Assembly (NCBI RefSeq): GCF_001467625.1
Contig: NZ_LNYB01000080.1
Coordinates: forward strand, 130,762-194,761
DNA length: 64,000 nucleotides
From: Legionella feeleii
GTDB taxonomy: Bacteria; Pseudomonadota; Gammaproteobacteria; Legionellales; Legionellaceae
Direction of reading: 5' to 3'
Shown: positions 54,286-63,360 of the stretch, one piece after another
Layout: each line of letters starts with the position of its first letter
Numbering within the stretch: position 1 is the first letter of the stretch
Notes under the pieces: model-generated
Seen by the model: only the letters and a program-made list of their open reading frames with translations
What the model was told of the DNA's origin: nothing
Database searches by the model: none
Translations under genes and position numbers: made by a program

Positions 54286-55051
54286 CTATCACTTGTAAGC
54301 ACCAGAAATGGACGGGAATTATTTCGTCATCGTAATTTGTTTGCTTTAGATATTCAGTTACAAAATCGTTTAAAAATTCTTCTGTTCTACTTACTGGAAT
54401 CTGTTTAATTTGAGCACTGGCAGCATTAAAGAAACCTTTGAGCTTTTCTTTTGATGGAAAAGTATAAGTCATTTTTTCTTCAGTAATCTCTATAGTTTTT
54501 AATCCAGCTTCTATTAGCATTTCCTCATACACATTCGGCTCAAAGAAGAATCGTGGATTTATAAAATCTGTGAAATATTGTTTCCAATTCTCACGCGCAC
54601 AAATTTCATCCAAAACAAAATGATAAATTGATTTCCTGTGAGATAAAAGCAATGCAATTTGAGCACCTTCAACGGCAGAGTCTGCAATTCCTTTGAGGAC
54701 TCCCATCTGATCTTTCACCCAATGCAAACAATTAAATGAAGTTATAATATCAAATTGTGCGCGGAAAATATTTTTACTTGCATCCATTTGAATAAAGCGC
54801 ATATTGTCTTGAGCTGAATATTTCTCTGCAGCATATTCAATCATCTGAGTTGATATGTCGGTGCCTATTACACAGCCAGTGCTAACAATTTTAGCAACCT
54901 CGCTTGTAATAACTCCATCCCCACATCCTATATCTAACACCCTTGCGTTAGAGGAAAAAAATATTTTACTTAAAACGCTCATAGCAAAATTGTATTGTAA
55001 CTCATTATTTTTACTATATTTAATTGGGTTCTTGTAAACATGATCATTCAT
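54227..55051 (-). CDS. SAM-dependent methyltransferase
   Basis: A 274-residue class I methyltransferase. VLDIGCGDGVITSEVAK is motif I, GTDISTQMIEYA gives the acidic strand binding the ribose, and DIITSFNCLHWVKD is motif IV as in the trans-aconitate/BioC type. The substrate is unknown. The last 20 or so codons lie in the first copy of the 130-bp repeat, so the C-terminus (about KPKLVSTKAVELANHGA) may have been formed by repeat sequence. There is no clear Shine-Dalgarno at the ATG. Confidence 0.82.
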   Translation of the reverse strand: MNDHVYKNPIKYSKNNELQYNFAMSVLSKIFFSSNARVLDIGCGDGVITSEVAKIVSTGCVIGTDISTQMIEYAAEKYSAQDNMRFIQMDASKNIFRAQFDIITSFNCLHWVKDQMGVLKGIADSAVEGAQIALLLSHRKSIYHFVLDEICARENWKQYFTDFINPRFFFEPNVYEEMLIEAGLKTIEITEEKMTYTFPSKEKLKGFFNAASAQIKQIPVSRTEEFLNDFVTEYLKQTNYDDEIIPVHFWCLQVIATKPKLVSTKAVELANHGA

Positions 55052-55124
55052 AATTGAGCAACTTAAGGCAAGAGAGAACTTTTACACTTATCAATAAACA
55101 ATACAGATACAGAATGCAAGGAAT

Positions 55125-55709
55125 ATGTTAATATCGTGTTGGTTGCGGGCAATTGCTTATCAAGGGATTAGTAAACGAATGCTCTTTCTCAAAATATCTT
55201 CTTATTTTAAAGAACTAAGAATTCCGTCCTTTAAAATAGAATCAGAAAATGTAGACACAGAAACAGGGTTAATCTATTTCTGGGTACAACTTCATGGCAA
55301 ATGCACTCCTCTGATAAAAAAAGACCCCATAGAACTTCTTAGAGAAGCGCGAGCTAAAAATTTTTTTTCCGAAGATGATTACGATCGAATAATTGCAGCT
55401 CTACTTGAGAATCAGAAAAAATTGATTGAATTTAAATATAAGAAAAAATTTCACTTGATAAAGCATCAATTTTCTGAGCAATTGGAACAACCATTGATCG
55501 TTTATAATGATTCAACCAATAAAGTTTATATTAAACCAGCAAAGGAAATATATTCTAATATAGAAAGTCTTAGGATGTTTAGTTCCGAAGATAGCGCCTG
55601 CATAGGAAATATAGTTGGTAGCCATGAAACCGAACAAGAATTTAGAATACGAAAAGAGGCAAAGACAGAAAATATTATTAAGTTCGATACTTTACTCTTG
55701 ACGGATTGA
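55125..55709 (+). CDS. Hypothetical protein
   Basis: A 194-residue Lys/Glu-rich soluble protein without recognised domains. The first 20 residues may not belong to it; an ATG at codon 19 (MLFLKISSYFKEL) is an alternative start, though AAGGA sits just before the first ATG. Its 3' end overlaps the convergent YhhQ-like gene by 32 bases. AT-rich codon use is like the neighbouring accessory genes. Confidence 0.55.
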   Translation: MLISCWLRAIAYQGISKRMLFLKISSYFKELRIPSFKIESENVDTETGLIYFWVQLHGKCTPLIKKDPIELLREARAKNFFSEDDYDRIIAALLENQKKLIEFKYKKKFHLIKHQFSEQLEQPLIVYNDSTNKVYIKPAKEIYSNIESLRMFSSEDSACIGNIVGSHETEQEFRIRKEAKTENIIKFDTLLLTD

Positions 55710-56418
55710 AATGTAGAACCTTCTCACTGTTATATGAAATAGTATTGTTAGGCATTATTTTTTTAAATTTACTTACTAGATAAGCGTTTGGTATGCAAAT
55801 TATGAAAGAATATAGCATCTTCAGTATGTAATCCGAAATAATAATATTGGTTGTATCCCGCAAGCTGGCGTCACTTAGAACATGAAATGTTATTAAATTA
55901 GTGGAAATTGTAAAAAGCAATTCCCCTATAGCAGTTGCACCTAGGCTTCTTCTAAAAAAACCCTTTCCAAACCATTTCATTCCCCATCTATCCATTACAT
56001 AGGTATTAGCAAAAAAACCAATTGCCAGAGAAATTGAATCTGCAAATGCTATATGCACAAAGCCGGTAGTAAAAATAGAATAGATTTCCTGATTGTGCCA
56101 ATTAGAAGGTGATGACAACAGTGATAAACCATATGTAACAAAACTGAATAGGAACTCACAAATGATAATTGCCAAAATCATAAAATAAGAAACTCTGGCT
56201 CCTAGTAGTTCTGTTATTGAATCATTAAGTGGGAAAAGAAATGGAAAAACAAAGACAGAGGAGCATAAAATTCGGCCATATAGTTCTACTGTTTTATAGC
56301 CCATTACAAAAGAGCAGAAGAATATCGTCGCATACAACATACCAAGTAAAACCAAATACGTGCCCTTATCAATGGTATAGAAGTAATTTCTTACATTTTT
56401 TAATATGGGTAGTTTCAC
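55678..56418 (-). CDS. yhhQ: YhhQ-like queuosine precursor transporter (VUT family)
   Basis: A 246-residue membrane protein with six hydrophobic helices. FLFPLNDSITELLG is the family motif (usual form NDxITEVYG), and the Asp in FVHIAFADSISLAIGFFANTYVM lies in the second conserved helix. The family imports preQ0/preQ1 or related 7-deazapurines. The start is GTG at 56418 with AGGA 6-7 bases upstream. It lies 13 bases after the end of the regulator gene on the same strand, so the two are likely cotranscribed. No queuosine synthesis genes are near. Confidence 0.75.
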   Translation of the reverse strand: MKLPILKNVRNYFYTIDKGTYLVLLGMLYATIFFCSFVMGYKTVELYGRILCSSVFVFPFLFPLNDSITELLGARVSYFMILAIIICEFLFSFVTYGLSLLSSPSNWHNQEIYSIFTTGFVHIAFADSISLAIGFFANTYVMDRWGMKWFGKGFFRRSLGATAIGELLFTISTNLITFHVLSDASLRDTTNIIISDYILKMLYSFIICIPNAYLVSKFKKIMPNNTISYNSEKVLHFNPSRVKYRT

Positions 56419-56431
56419 AGGACTATCCTTG

Positions 56432-57091
56432 TTAATTAGTCTTCACCCTCATGGAAGTAGATAAAGCATGCTGAGTATTATTCTTTCCCATATCAAAAAG
56501 ATTTGTTCGGTAATGGACGATCACCCCTTTAAAAGTGTATGCATTTAAATTTATTCTCTTAATTTGTATAGGAAAATTTGAGTTGAGGATTTTTATATAA
56601 AAATCCTCCCCATCTGAAATTATTTGTCTAATTTTAGGGGGATCATTTTCATTTTTAATGAGTAGAACAAAATCCTTGTTGGTTATATCTCGCTCGGGAT
56701 CGACAATAACTATGGAGTTTACAAGTATAAATGGTTCCATCATATTGTCTTGAGAGAACGTTGCAAAACACCGGTTATTTGTTGGAAATTCAATAGGAAT
56801 TGTATTTAATTGAGTTCTCCCCTCTTGGGATAGTTTTAAAAATGAACATATTTCTGTAGGTTGAATCAACGGTATTTGTTTACAACCAATAGGTTCTTCA
56901 CCAATTAATTGGCTCACGGTAATTTGAAAAAAAGATGATAATTTCTTTAAGACCTCAATTGTGGGATTCCCATTTTTGTTTTTTAACAATCTATAAATTG
57001 TGCTTGACGGCACACCCGTCATCCTTTCTAACTCTAAAACATTTAGATTAAATTTTTCTAGAAGTTCAGCTAGCACAAAATCGATTGACAT
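56432..57091 (-). CDS. CI/LexA-like transcription regulator with degenerate S24 domain
   Basis: A 219-residue regulator. Residues about 5-60 form an XRE helix-turn-helix (MTGVPSSTIYRLLKNKNGNP), and the C-terminal part resembles the S24 peptidase/dimerisation domain of CI-type repressors. Where such proteins have DSMEP, this one has DNMMEP, so the catalytic Ser is missing and self-cleavage is not expected; the domain probably serves for dimerisation. I prefer the ATG at 57091, since the longer frame from 57157 would translate the three TTCGCCA boxes. The yhhQ-like gene follows. Confidence 0.8.
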   Translation of the reverse strand: MSIDFVLAELLEKFNLNVLELERMTGVPSSTIYRLLKNKNGNPTIEVLKKLSSFFQITVSQLIGEEPIGCKQIPLIQPTEICSFLKLSQEGRTQLNTIPIEFPTNNRCFATFSQDNMMEPFILVNSIVIVDPERDITNKDFVLLIKNENDPPKIRQIISDGEDFYIKILNSNFPIQIKRINLNAYTFKGVIVHYRTNLFDMGKNNTQHALSTSMRVKTN

Positions 57092-57093
57092 AA

Positions 57094-57149
57094 TTCGCCA
57101 TATATAGTAATTTTCGCCACAAATGGTTATATTACCATGTATGGCGAAA
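57094..57149. promoter_or_regulatory. Repeated TTCGCCA boxes, likely autoregulatory operator
   Basis: Three copies of the same heptamer: TTCGCCA at 57094-57100 and 57113-57119 and its inverse TGGCGAA at 57142-57148. The last two extend to a perfect 8-bp inverted repeat TTTCGCCA / TGGCGAAA enclosing a smaller one (ATGGT / ACCAT). They lie between the divergent regulator and the 165-residue protein gene, where a CI-like repressor would control both. Confidence 0.55.
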
Positions 57150-57253
57150 TCTTTCATTTATTAATTAGTTTAATTAATTCCACTGTAAGAATAAATAATT
57201 AATAGAATTACCTACGTAGAAATAAAATGGGTTATTTATTGCGAAAGGAAATA

Positions 57254-57751
57254 ATGAATCAAAAAACAAGCTGGGATCACTGGCTGACTCTTATATTTAA
57301 GGATTTTATGACTGAAACTGATCCTAAATCTGGATATGAGATACTCCATATTTATGAATGCAAAAAAACTGGTTTCACAAAAGCAACGATTAAAATACCC
57401 CCATGTGACACTATTATAGAGAAAAATATTAGAGATATAGTTATAGAAAACGAGTTTTTGGAGAATCTGGATAAAAAAACTATTCGTACACTAACCCATA
57501 TTGCAACAATGGAGTACTTAAATCCAGACTGTTTCATTGTGTCCCAGAAAATGACTGGAAAAGCAGATAATTATATTCTGGAAATAAAATCCAACAGTGA
57601 TTACAACACGATAAAAAAATCACCAACAGAAATATCAAAGGATAAGACATTAGTTGCCAGATTTAATTCTATAGAGGCAAATAGAATAGGCTATATGGCG
57701 GGCGTTCTTGAGACGCTAAGGGAATATGGCGCTCTGAAGCAAGGGATTTAA
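57254..57751 (+). CDS. Hypothetical protein divergent from the regulator
   Basis: A 165-residue soluble protein starting at the ATG at 57254, with AAAGGAAA directly upstream; a longer frame begins at 57227. It has no signal peptide and no recognised domain. It begins MNQKTSWDHWLTLIFKDFM and contains one Cys pair (YECKKTG, IPPC). It faces the CI-like regulator gene across the TTCGCCA boxes and is probably controlled by it. Confidence 0.6.
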   Translation: MNQKTSWDHWLTLIFKDFMTETDPKSGYEILHIYECKKTGFTKATIKIPPCDTIIEKNIRDIVIENEFLENLDKKTIRTLTHIATMEYLNPDCFIVSQKMTGKADNYILEIKSNSDYNTIKKSPTEISKDKTLVARFNSIEANRIGYMAGVLETLREYGALKQGI

Positions 57752-57767
57752 TTTATAAATAGTAAAT

Positions 57768-57805
57768 GTAGGCTGAGCATGTCGGGCCAGCAAAGCCCGA
57801 CCTAC
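57768..57805. repeat. REP-like palindrome with GTAGG/CCTAC ends
   Basis: GTAGG at the left, CCTAC at the right, and the inner perfect stem GTCGGGC / GCCCGAC (57781-57801). A diverged member of the GTAG family, located between two convergent genes. Confidence 0.65.
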
Positions 57806-57812
57806 AATGACT

Positions 57813-58421
57813 TTAAGTCGATAACCAACCAAACCACTCATTTAACTTGGTAATCAACTCATCAACCCCTTCTTTCTTCAATGAAGAAAAGGCTTGGACG
57901 GTGATAAGTTCTTCCATTAACTGGTAATGGCGGCGCACTTTTATCACAGTATTTTTAACGTCACTGCGGCTTAATTTGTCTGCCTTGGTCAGTAGAATAT
58001 GGACGGGTAATTCGCGGTCTAACGACCAGTCAACCATCATCTTATCCAAATCCTTCAACGGATGGCGGCAATCCATTAGCAACACCAGGCCCTTTAAGCA
58101 TTGGCGCACTTCAAGGTAATGCGCTAAATTTTTCTGCCAATCCTGCTTCACTTGCTGGGCAACCTGGGCATAACCGTAGCCGGGTAAATCGACCAAACGC
58201 CGTTGGTCATCCAGGCTAAAGAGATTGATTAATTGTGTACGCCCCGGTGTCTTCGAAGTACGGGCGAGTTGTTTGATACCGGTTAGGCAATTAAGGGCAC
58301 TGGACTTACCGGCATTCGAGCGTCCAGCAAAAGCGACTTCAAAGCCCTCGTCAGGAGGGAGATGCTCAACACGCGCTGCGCTTTTTAAAAAACTGGCCTG
58401 AGTATATGGATTTCTTAACAT
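57813..58421 (-). CDS. engB: Ribosome biogenesis GTPase EngB (YihA/YsxC)
   Basis: A 202-residue GTPase of normal length. The G motifs are G33-RSNAGKS (G1), TPGRTQL (G2), DLPGYGYA (G3), LTKADKLS (G4) and the SSLKKEG region (G5). It takes part in assembly of the 50S subunit. It is divergent from the cytochrome c4 gene, an arrangement common in gammaproteobacteria. Confidence 0.96.
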   Translation of the reverse strand: MLRNPYTQASFLKSAARVEHLPPDEGFEVAFAGRSNAGKSSALNCLTGIKQLARTSKTPGRTQLINLFSLDDQRRLVDLPGYGYAQVAQQVKQDWQKNLAHYLEVRQCLKGLVLLMDCRHPLKDLDKMMVDWSLDRELPVHILLTKADKLSRSDVKNTVIKVRRHYQLMEELITVQAFSSLKKEGVDELITKLNEWFGWLST

Positions 58422-58495
58422 TATTTTTCAATTTCATTTTGGGATTTTTGCTCAGGCAGTGTACCATTAAATGAGATAAAACCTTCGGAAAAAGA

Positions 58496-59095
58496 ATGAA
58501 AAAAATCGTGTTTGCTGTTGTACTATTCTACACATGCGCGATCCAGGCTGCTGAGGTTGCTTCTTCGGTTGAAGAAAAAGCGGCGCTCTGCGTTGCCTGC
58601 CATGGTGCAAAAGGAATTAGCACTAATCCCGAGTGGCCAAGCCTTGCAGGGCAACATGCAAAATACCTGCTCAAACAAATGCTCGATTTCAAAAAAGGCA
58701 TTACTCGTAATGCTCCAACGATGACAGCAATCCTTGCCAACCTCAATGAACAGGATATGGCAGCATTGGCTGAATATTATGCCAAACTCCCTTTGCCAGA
58801 AGGCTCTGTGCCCAAAAAATATTTAAAACGGGGTGAGCAATTGTATCGCGGCGGCGATTTCGATAAACACATTACTGCTTGTATAGCCTGTCATGGCCCC
58901 AGAGGGACAGGTAACGAGCAGGCAGGGTTTCCCGTGTTATCAGGGCAACATGCGCTTTATACCATACAGCAACTTCAAGCCTTTAAAGATCAAAAACGCA
59001 AAAATGATTTGAATTCCATTATGCGTGATATAAGTGCACGTATGAGTCCAGAGGATATGGCTGCGGTGGCCTATTACATGCAGGGCCTCCATTAA
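58496..59095 (+). CDS. Cytochrome c4 (diheme)
   Basis: A 199-residue exported protein with a signal peptide of about 19 residues and two covalent heme sites: C32-V-A-C35-H36 and C129-I-A-C132-H133. Each half is a class I cytochrome c domain with PSLAGQHAKYLLKQM and PVLSGQHALYTIQQL before the distal Met segments. It carries electrons in the periplasm, usually to a terminal oxidase. Length and duplication fit c4. Confidence 0.94.
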   Translation: MKKIVFAVVLFYTCAIQAAEVASSVEEKAALCVACHGAKGISTNPEWPSLAGQHAKYLLKQMLDFKKGITRNAPTMTAILANLNEQDMAALAEYYAKLPLPEGSVPKKYLKRGEQLYRGGDFDKHITACIACHGPRGTGNEQAGFPVLSGQHALYTIQQLQAFKDQKRKNDLNSIMRDISARMSPEDMAAVAYYMQGLH

Positions 59096-59500
59096 GGGCT
59101 GTTTAAATTTCTACTAGTTTGGCGCTTAAGGTTTGATGTTCTGCGCTTCGCTGCTCACATACTGACGTGTATGCTCCGCTGCGATGCTCAACCATCAAAC
59201 CTTAAGCACTCAACCTAGCGAAATGTAAACAGCCCCTCCCTATTATTTCTACTAACTGGCCACTTAGGCCTGTTTTTCTCCGCTTCGCTGCCCACATACT
59301 GACGAGTATGCTCCGCTGCGATGCTCAACCATCAAACCCTAAGCACTCAACCTGGCGAAATCTAAACAGCCCCTCCCTATTATTTCTACTAACTGGCCAC
59401 TTAGGCCTGTTTTTCCCCGCTTCGCTGCTCACATACTGGCGTGTATGCTCCGCTGCGATGCCCGAACATCAGCTATAAACGCCCAACCTGGCGAAATGCA
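59096..59500. repeat. Three tandem 137-bp MITE-like palindromic units
   Basis: The central sequence ACATACTGACGTGTATGCTC recurs around 59157, 59294 and 59431 at a period of 137. The first unit is bounded by inverted ends GGGCTGTTTAAATTTC (59096) and GAAATGTAAACAGCCC (59220-59235), one mismatch, giving a 140-bp palindromic element; later units share TCTACTAACTGGCCACTTAG. There is no coding capacity. Confidence 0.85.
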
Positions 59501-59585
59501 ACCCGTCCAATTATTGCGAAAAAATACAAATACACTTGTGTTTCATGTAAACTGCACGTTCTCAAACATTTTGAAGTGAGAAACT

Positions 59586-60206
59586 ATGTTAAAACGTTTT
59601 TTATTAATTGCTTTATTACTGCCAGCGTTAGCTTTCGCTGACGATTTTGTGGCAGGAAAAGACTATGAAGTAGTCAACGGCAATACAACACCCCTTAAGA
59701 ATAAAATCGCTGTAACAGAATTTTTTAGTTATGGCTGCCCCTGGTGCTATCGTATTGAGCCTTCATTGGCTGGCTGGGTAAAGAAACAGGGGAATAAAAT
59801 TCAATTCTCCCGTGTACCAGTCGTGTTTCATAAAGATTGGAGTTATTACGCTAAGGCTTACTACACCGCGAATGTTCTAGGCTTGGAAGCAAAACTCAAC
59901 CCGGCTTTGTTTAAGGCGATCCAGGACAATAAACAGTCACTGAATACCAATCAAGCCATGATTGATTTTTTCACAGCCCAAGGCGTAGCAAGTGCGACTG
60001 CAAAAAGTGCCTTTGAAAACTCAACCACTATTGATATGAAAGTGACTGCAGGAACAGCTTCTATGGCTCGTTTCCGTATCACCGGTGTACCTGCTGTTGT
60101 TATTAACAACCAATACAAGACTGATTTGCAAATGGCAAAAAGTGAAGAGCGTTTGTTTAAAATTCTTGATTTTCTGTTAGCGAAAGCCAATCAAAAAACA
60201 GCTTGA
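59586..60206 (+). CDS. dsbA: Thiol:disulfide interchange protein DsbA
   Basis: A 206-residue periplasmic oxidase with a signal peptide (cleavage after LPALAFA). The active site is C51-P-W-C54 in FFSYGCPWCYRIEP; the dipeptide PW replaces the PH of E. coli DsbA and should lower the oxidising power. The cis-Pro loop GVPAVVIN is present. It introduces disulphide bonds into exported proteins, possibly including the Cys-rich thaumatin-like protein of this window. Confidence 0.94.
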   Translation: MLKRFLLIALLLPALAFADDFVAGKDYEVVNGNTTPLKNKIAVTEFFSYGCPWCYRIEPSLAGWVKKQGNKIQFSRVPVVFHKDWSYYAKAYYTANVLGLEAKLNPALFKAIQDNKQSLNTNQAMIDFFTAQGVASATAKSAFENSTTIDMKVTAGTASMARFRITGVPAVVINNQYKTDLQMAKSEERLFKILDFLLAKANQKTA

Positions 60207-60215
60207 TGTACCACC

Positions 60216-60238
60216 AGCCACCGGATTTTCCGGTGGCT
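60216..60238 (+). terminator. Hairpin after dsbA
   Basis: Perfect 9-bp stem AGCCACCGG / CCGGTGGCT with a 5-base loop, ten bases after the dsbA stop codon. The T run is poor. Confidence 0.5.
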
Positions 60239-60260
60239 TCACACACGCTATTTCGTCTAG

Positions 60261-60291
60261 CGATATAAAACAGAATTCTGCTTTTATATCG
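60261..60291. terminator. Bidirectional hairpin between dsbA and the ABC genes
   Basis: CGATATAAAA / TTTTATATCG arms around the palindromic centre CAGAATTCTG; A and T runs at the stem fit termination in either direction. Confidence 0.5.
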
Positions 60292-60299
60292 AACTAACC

Positions 60300-61613
60300 C
60301 TAGTTAATTTTAGTAGAACCAGAGATACCCGGATTTTCCAAACTTAAAATACCGCTGGTAAAATCGTAGGCAAAAATCTCTGCATAGCGTCCCCAGTCAA
60401 TCATGGTACGCAATACCCGCTCTGATTCCTTTTCACTTAAATAATCTTCCAACTTGCTCAGGAAGCGTTCCTCGGAAACGCGATGACCAATTTTTTCATC
60501 CAGGACGCGGCGAATATAACGTGCCAGAGGTACTTTTTCTAATAAACGTCTGGCAAACAATTGCTTACGCTCTTGCAAGTCGGCCTCAGAAAATTGTTTA
60601 CCCAGTTCACTCAATTGGATATCCCCATCTGAAACTTTGGCAAAACCCAAAATTTCCAGTGTTTCGAGGATAGGGAACAAATCGTCAATGTTCATCATTA
60701 ACTCATCAGCAAGCTCAGGTAAATCAATACGCTCTTCAAAGGATTTCATCGTTTCGATAAGGCCTGATAATTCTGAAGGTTCTACATCAGGCAAACGGTA
60801 GCCCAGGCCAATTTGCCGCTCGCGTTGGGCACGCCTTGCCTTTTCCTTGGGACCAGTGGTCATCAAGGTATAGATTTTATCAACCAACGCATGGTACTCC
60901 GGTGTATCAGGTTCACGCGGTTGCGGCAGGGTAACCTGTAATTCAGCGCGAATATAACCAGGATCAGAACCAAAAATAACAATTCGATCAGCGAGTGTTG
61001 CCGCTTCTTCAATATTGTGCGTGACCAACAAAATACCATTCGTGTTGGTCTTTTTCTCTTGCCATAATTCGAGTAAATCCGATTTCAGGTTTTCTGCTGT
61101 CAACACATCAAGCGCAGAAAAAGGCTCATCCATCAATAACACATCGGGATTGGTCACCAGAGCACGTGCAAAACCTACCCGTTGCCGCATTCCCCCTGAT
61201 AACTCTTTGGGGAAAGCCGACTCAAAACCATCCAACCCAATGGTATCAATCGCTTCAATAGCGCGATGGCGACGCTCCTCTCGACCTACCCCCTGGGCTT
61301 CCAAACCCAGCTCCACATTTTCCAGTACAGTCAGCCAAGGCATCAGCGCGAAGGATTGGAAAACCATCGCAATACCCGGTACGGGTCCGGTGACGGCTTT
61401 ACCGCGATAGGTTACTTTTCCTGATGAGGGTGGTACCAACCCGGCAATAATACGCAAAAGGGTGGACTTGCCGGAGCCTGATTTACCCAGCATGGCGACA
61501 ATTTCGCCTTCCTGTAATTTAAAATTGACATCCTCAAGCACCAGTAAATCTTGCTCAGATGCTTTTTTAAAGGATTTACGACAATTTTCAAGAGCAATAA
61601 TGGTTTCTGACAT
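60300..61613 (-). CDS. NitT/TauT-type ABC transporter ATPase with AAA-associated domain
   Basis: A 437-residue protein. Residues 1-265 form the ATPase: Walker A G43-KSGSGKST51, Q-loop VFQSFALMPW, signature LSGGMRQR, Walker B LLMDEPFSALD and the H-loop THN. The C-terminal 160 residues are the AAA-associated winged domain found on a subgroup of nitrate/sulfonate/taurine-type importers. The gene starts 7 bases after the permease stop. No substrate-binding protein gene is in the window, so the substrate cannot be named. Confidence 0.9.
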   Translation of the reverse strand: MSETIIALENCRKSFKKASEQDLLVLEDVNFKLQEGEIVAMLGKSGSGKSTLLRIIAGLVPPSSGKVTYRGKAVTGPVPGIAMVFQSFALMPWLTVLENVELGLEAQGVGREERRHRAIEAIDTIGLDGFESAFPKELSGGMRQRVGFARALVTNPDVLLMDEPFSALDVLTAENLKSDLLELWQEKKTNTNGILLVTHNIEEAATLADRIVIFGSDPGYIRAELQVTLPQPREPDTPEYHALVDKIYTLMTTGPKEKARRAQRERQIGLGYRLPDVEPSELSGLIETMKSFEERIDLPELADELMMNIDDLFPILETLEILGFAKVSDGDIQLSELGKQFSEADLQERKQLFARRLLEKVPLARYIRRVLDEKIGHRVSEERFLSKLEDYLSEKESERVLRTMIDWGRYAEIFAYDFTSGILSLENPGISGSTKIN

Positions 61614-61620
61614 CGAAGCC

Positions 61621-63360
61621 TCAATTAAAATGAAAGCGCTCTTCCGCCAAACGATAGAGCGGGCGCCAAATTAGGTGATTAAACGCCAAGACATAGGAAC
61701 ACATCATTGCCGTACCTAACGCAATTTTCGGAAAATCACCGGCAATCGTGCTGGCTTGTATATATTCCCCTAAACCGGTTGCCTTTAACGTGGTGCTCCC
61801 CCAGCTGACCCATTCTGCCACAATACTGGCATTCCAGGCACCGCCTGCCGCAGTAATTGCGCCAGTGATATAAAAAGGGAAAATACCGGGTAAAGCCAGT
61901 CGTTTCCACCATTGCCATCCCTTCACACCAAAATTATCAGCCGCCAGATAAAGATCTCGCGGAATGGTTGATGCCCCGGCAATCACATTAAATAAAATAT
62001 ACCACTGCGTACCCAGAATCATCAGCGGCGTTACCCAAATTTCCACGCTTAAATTAAAGCGTACAATGGCAATTACAAATAAAGGATAGAATAAATTAGC
62101 AGGAAATGCGGCTACAAACTGGATGACCGGCTGTATTTTTTGCGCGAGGCGCGGCCGCAACCCGATCCAGACCCCCACGGGAATCCAAATGAGAGAACTG
62201 ATAATAATCAAAACAATGACGCGAGTACCGGTAGCAGCCCCAAGAAGAAACACGTGGACAATCTCGCTGACCTTCAGTTCGGCAAGAATGAATTCCAGCA
62301 ATAACCAGCCACTGCCAATAATGACCAACCAAACGACTGCATACCATAGCCAATCAAGGTGTTTTTGACGGTGGAAATCGACTTCTTTCACCACCTTCGG
62401 CCCTCTACGGCGAAACCACTGGGCATTAACAAAGTTATCTTTGACAATATTGAGCCCTTTGCCAAAGCGCTTGGTTAATCGACTGCCGCGCAGCAAATCA
62501 ATGAGCCAGGATTGATATTCTTCCTCATCCGGCGCTTGTTCCATTTTAAACTTTTCTGACCAGGCTATAAGTGGTCTAAACAGAATCTGATCATAGAGAA
62601 AAATAACAATAACCATGGTTAAAATAGCATACCCTACCGCATGCAAATCACGCCTTTCGATAGCCAGGGCAATATAAGAACCCACGCCAGGTAAACGGAT
62701 ATCCTGATGAGCGACAGCAATTGCCTCGGATAAAACAACGAAAAACCAGCTTGCGGACATAGACATCATCATATTCCACAACAAACTGGACATGGAAAAA
62801 GGGACTTCAACCTTCCAAAAACGCTGCCAGGCTGATAATTGGAACATAGCCGAAGCCTCTTTTAAGTCATGAGGCAAGGTTTTTAACGATTGATAAAATC
62901 CAAAAATAATATTCCATACCTGCGCTGTAAAAATAGCAAAAATACAGGCACATTCCGGCCCCAATAAACTGCCGGGGAAAAGATGAATAAAACCGGTAAC
63001 GGTAATGGATAGAAAACTTAATACTGGCACGGATTGCAAAACATCGATTGCTGGAATAACAACTTGTTCAGCACGCCTGTTTTTTGCTGCCAAGGTACCG
63101 ACAATAAACGTGAAAATAATAGACAAGGCCAGGGCAATAAACATACGTAACACGGTACGTAAAGCATAAAAGGGTAATTTTGACGGCTCAAGTGAAATGG
63201 GTAGCGGCTCCCCCAATTGATAGGGGCTTGCCATCTGTTTGCCTGCCCAGCCAAGAAAAAATAATACAGAAAAAATAAGGATCAGGAGCAGCAGATCCCA
63301 GCGGTTAATAAAGCGACTGACATTTTCGCGGTTGGCAAAGTAAAAACGACTGTTGCGCAC
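61621..63360 (-). CDS. ABC transporter permease, two fused TM domains (NitT/TauT type)
   Basis: A 579-residue fused permease. Two binding-protein-dependent permease domains are seen: residues about 65-270 with the EAA-like loop LPHDLKEASAMFQLSAWQRF, and about 370-575 with IPRDLYLAADNFGVKGWQWW. A linker of about 75 soluble residues separates them. Such double permeases need no second subunit. The GTG start has GAGGGGG 5 bases upstream. It is cotranscribed with the ATPase gene. Confidence 0.9.
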   Translation of the reverse strand: MRNSRFYFANRENVSRFINRWDLLLLILIFSVLFFLGWAGKQMASPYQLGEPLPISLEPSKLPFYALRTVLRMFIALALSIIFTFIVGTLAAKNRRAEQVVIPAIDVLQSVPVLSFLSITVTGFIHLFPGSLLGPECACIFAIFTAQVWNIIFGFYQSLKTLPHDLKEASAMFQLSAWQRFWKVEVPFSMSSLLWNMMMSMSASWFFVVLSEAIAVAHQDIRLPGVGSYIALAIERRDLHAVGYAILTMVIVIFLYDQILFRPLIAWSEKFKMEQAPDEEEYQSWLIDLLRGSRLTKRFGKGLNIVKDNFVNAQWFRRRGPKVVKEVDFHRQKHLDWLWYAVVWLVIIGSGWLLLEFILAELKVSEIVHVFLLGAATGTRVIVLIIISSLIWIPVGVWIGLRPRLAQKIQPVIQFVAAFPANLFYPLFVIAIVRFNLSVEIWVTPLMILGTQWYILFNVIAGASTIPRDLYLAADNFGVKGWQWWKRLALPGIFPFYITGAITAAGGAWNASIVAEWVSWGSTTLKATGLGEYIQASTIAGDFPKIALGTAMMCSYVLAFNHLIWRPLYRLAEERFHFN

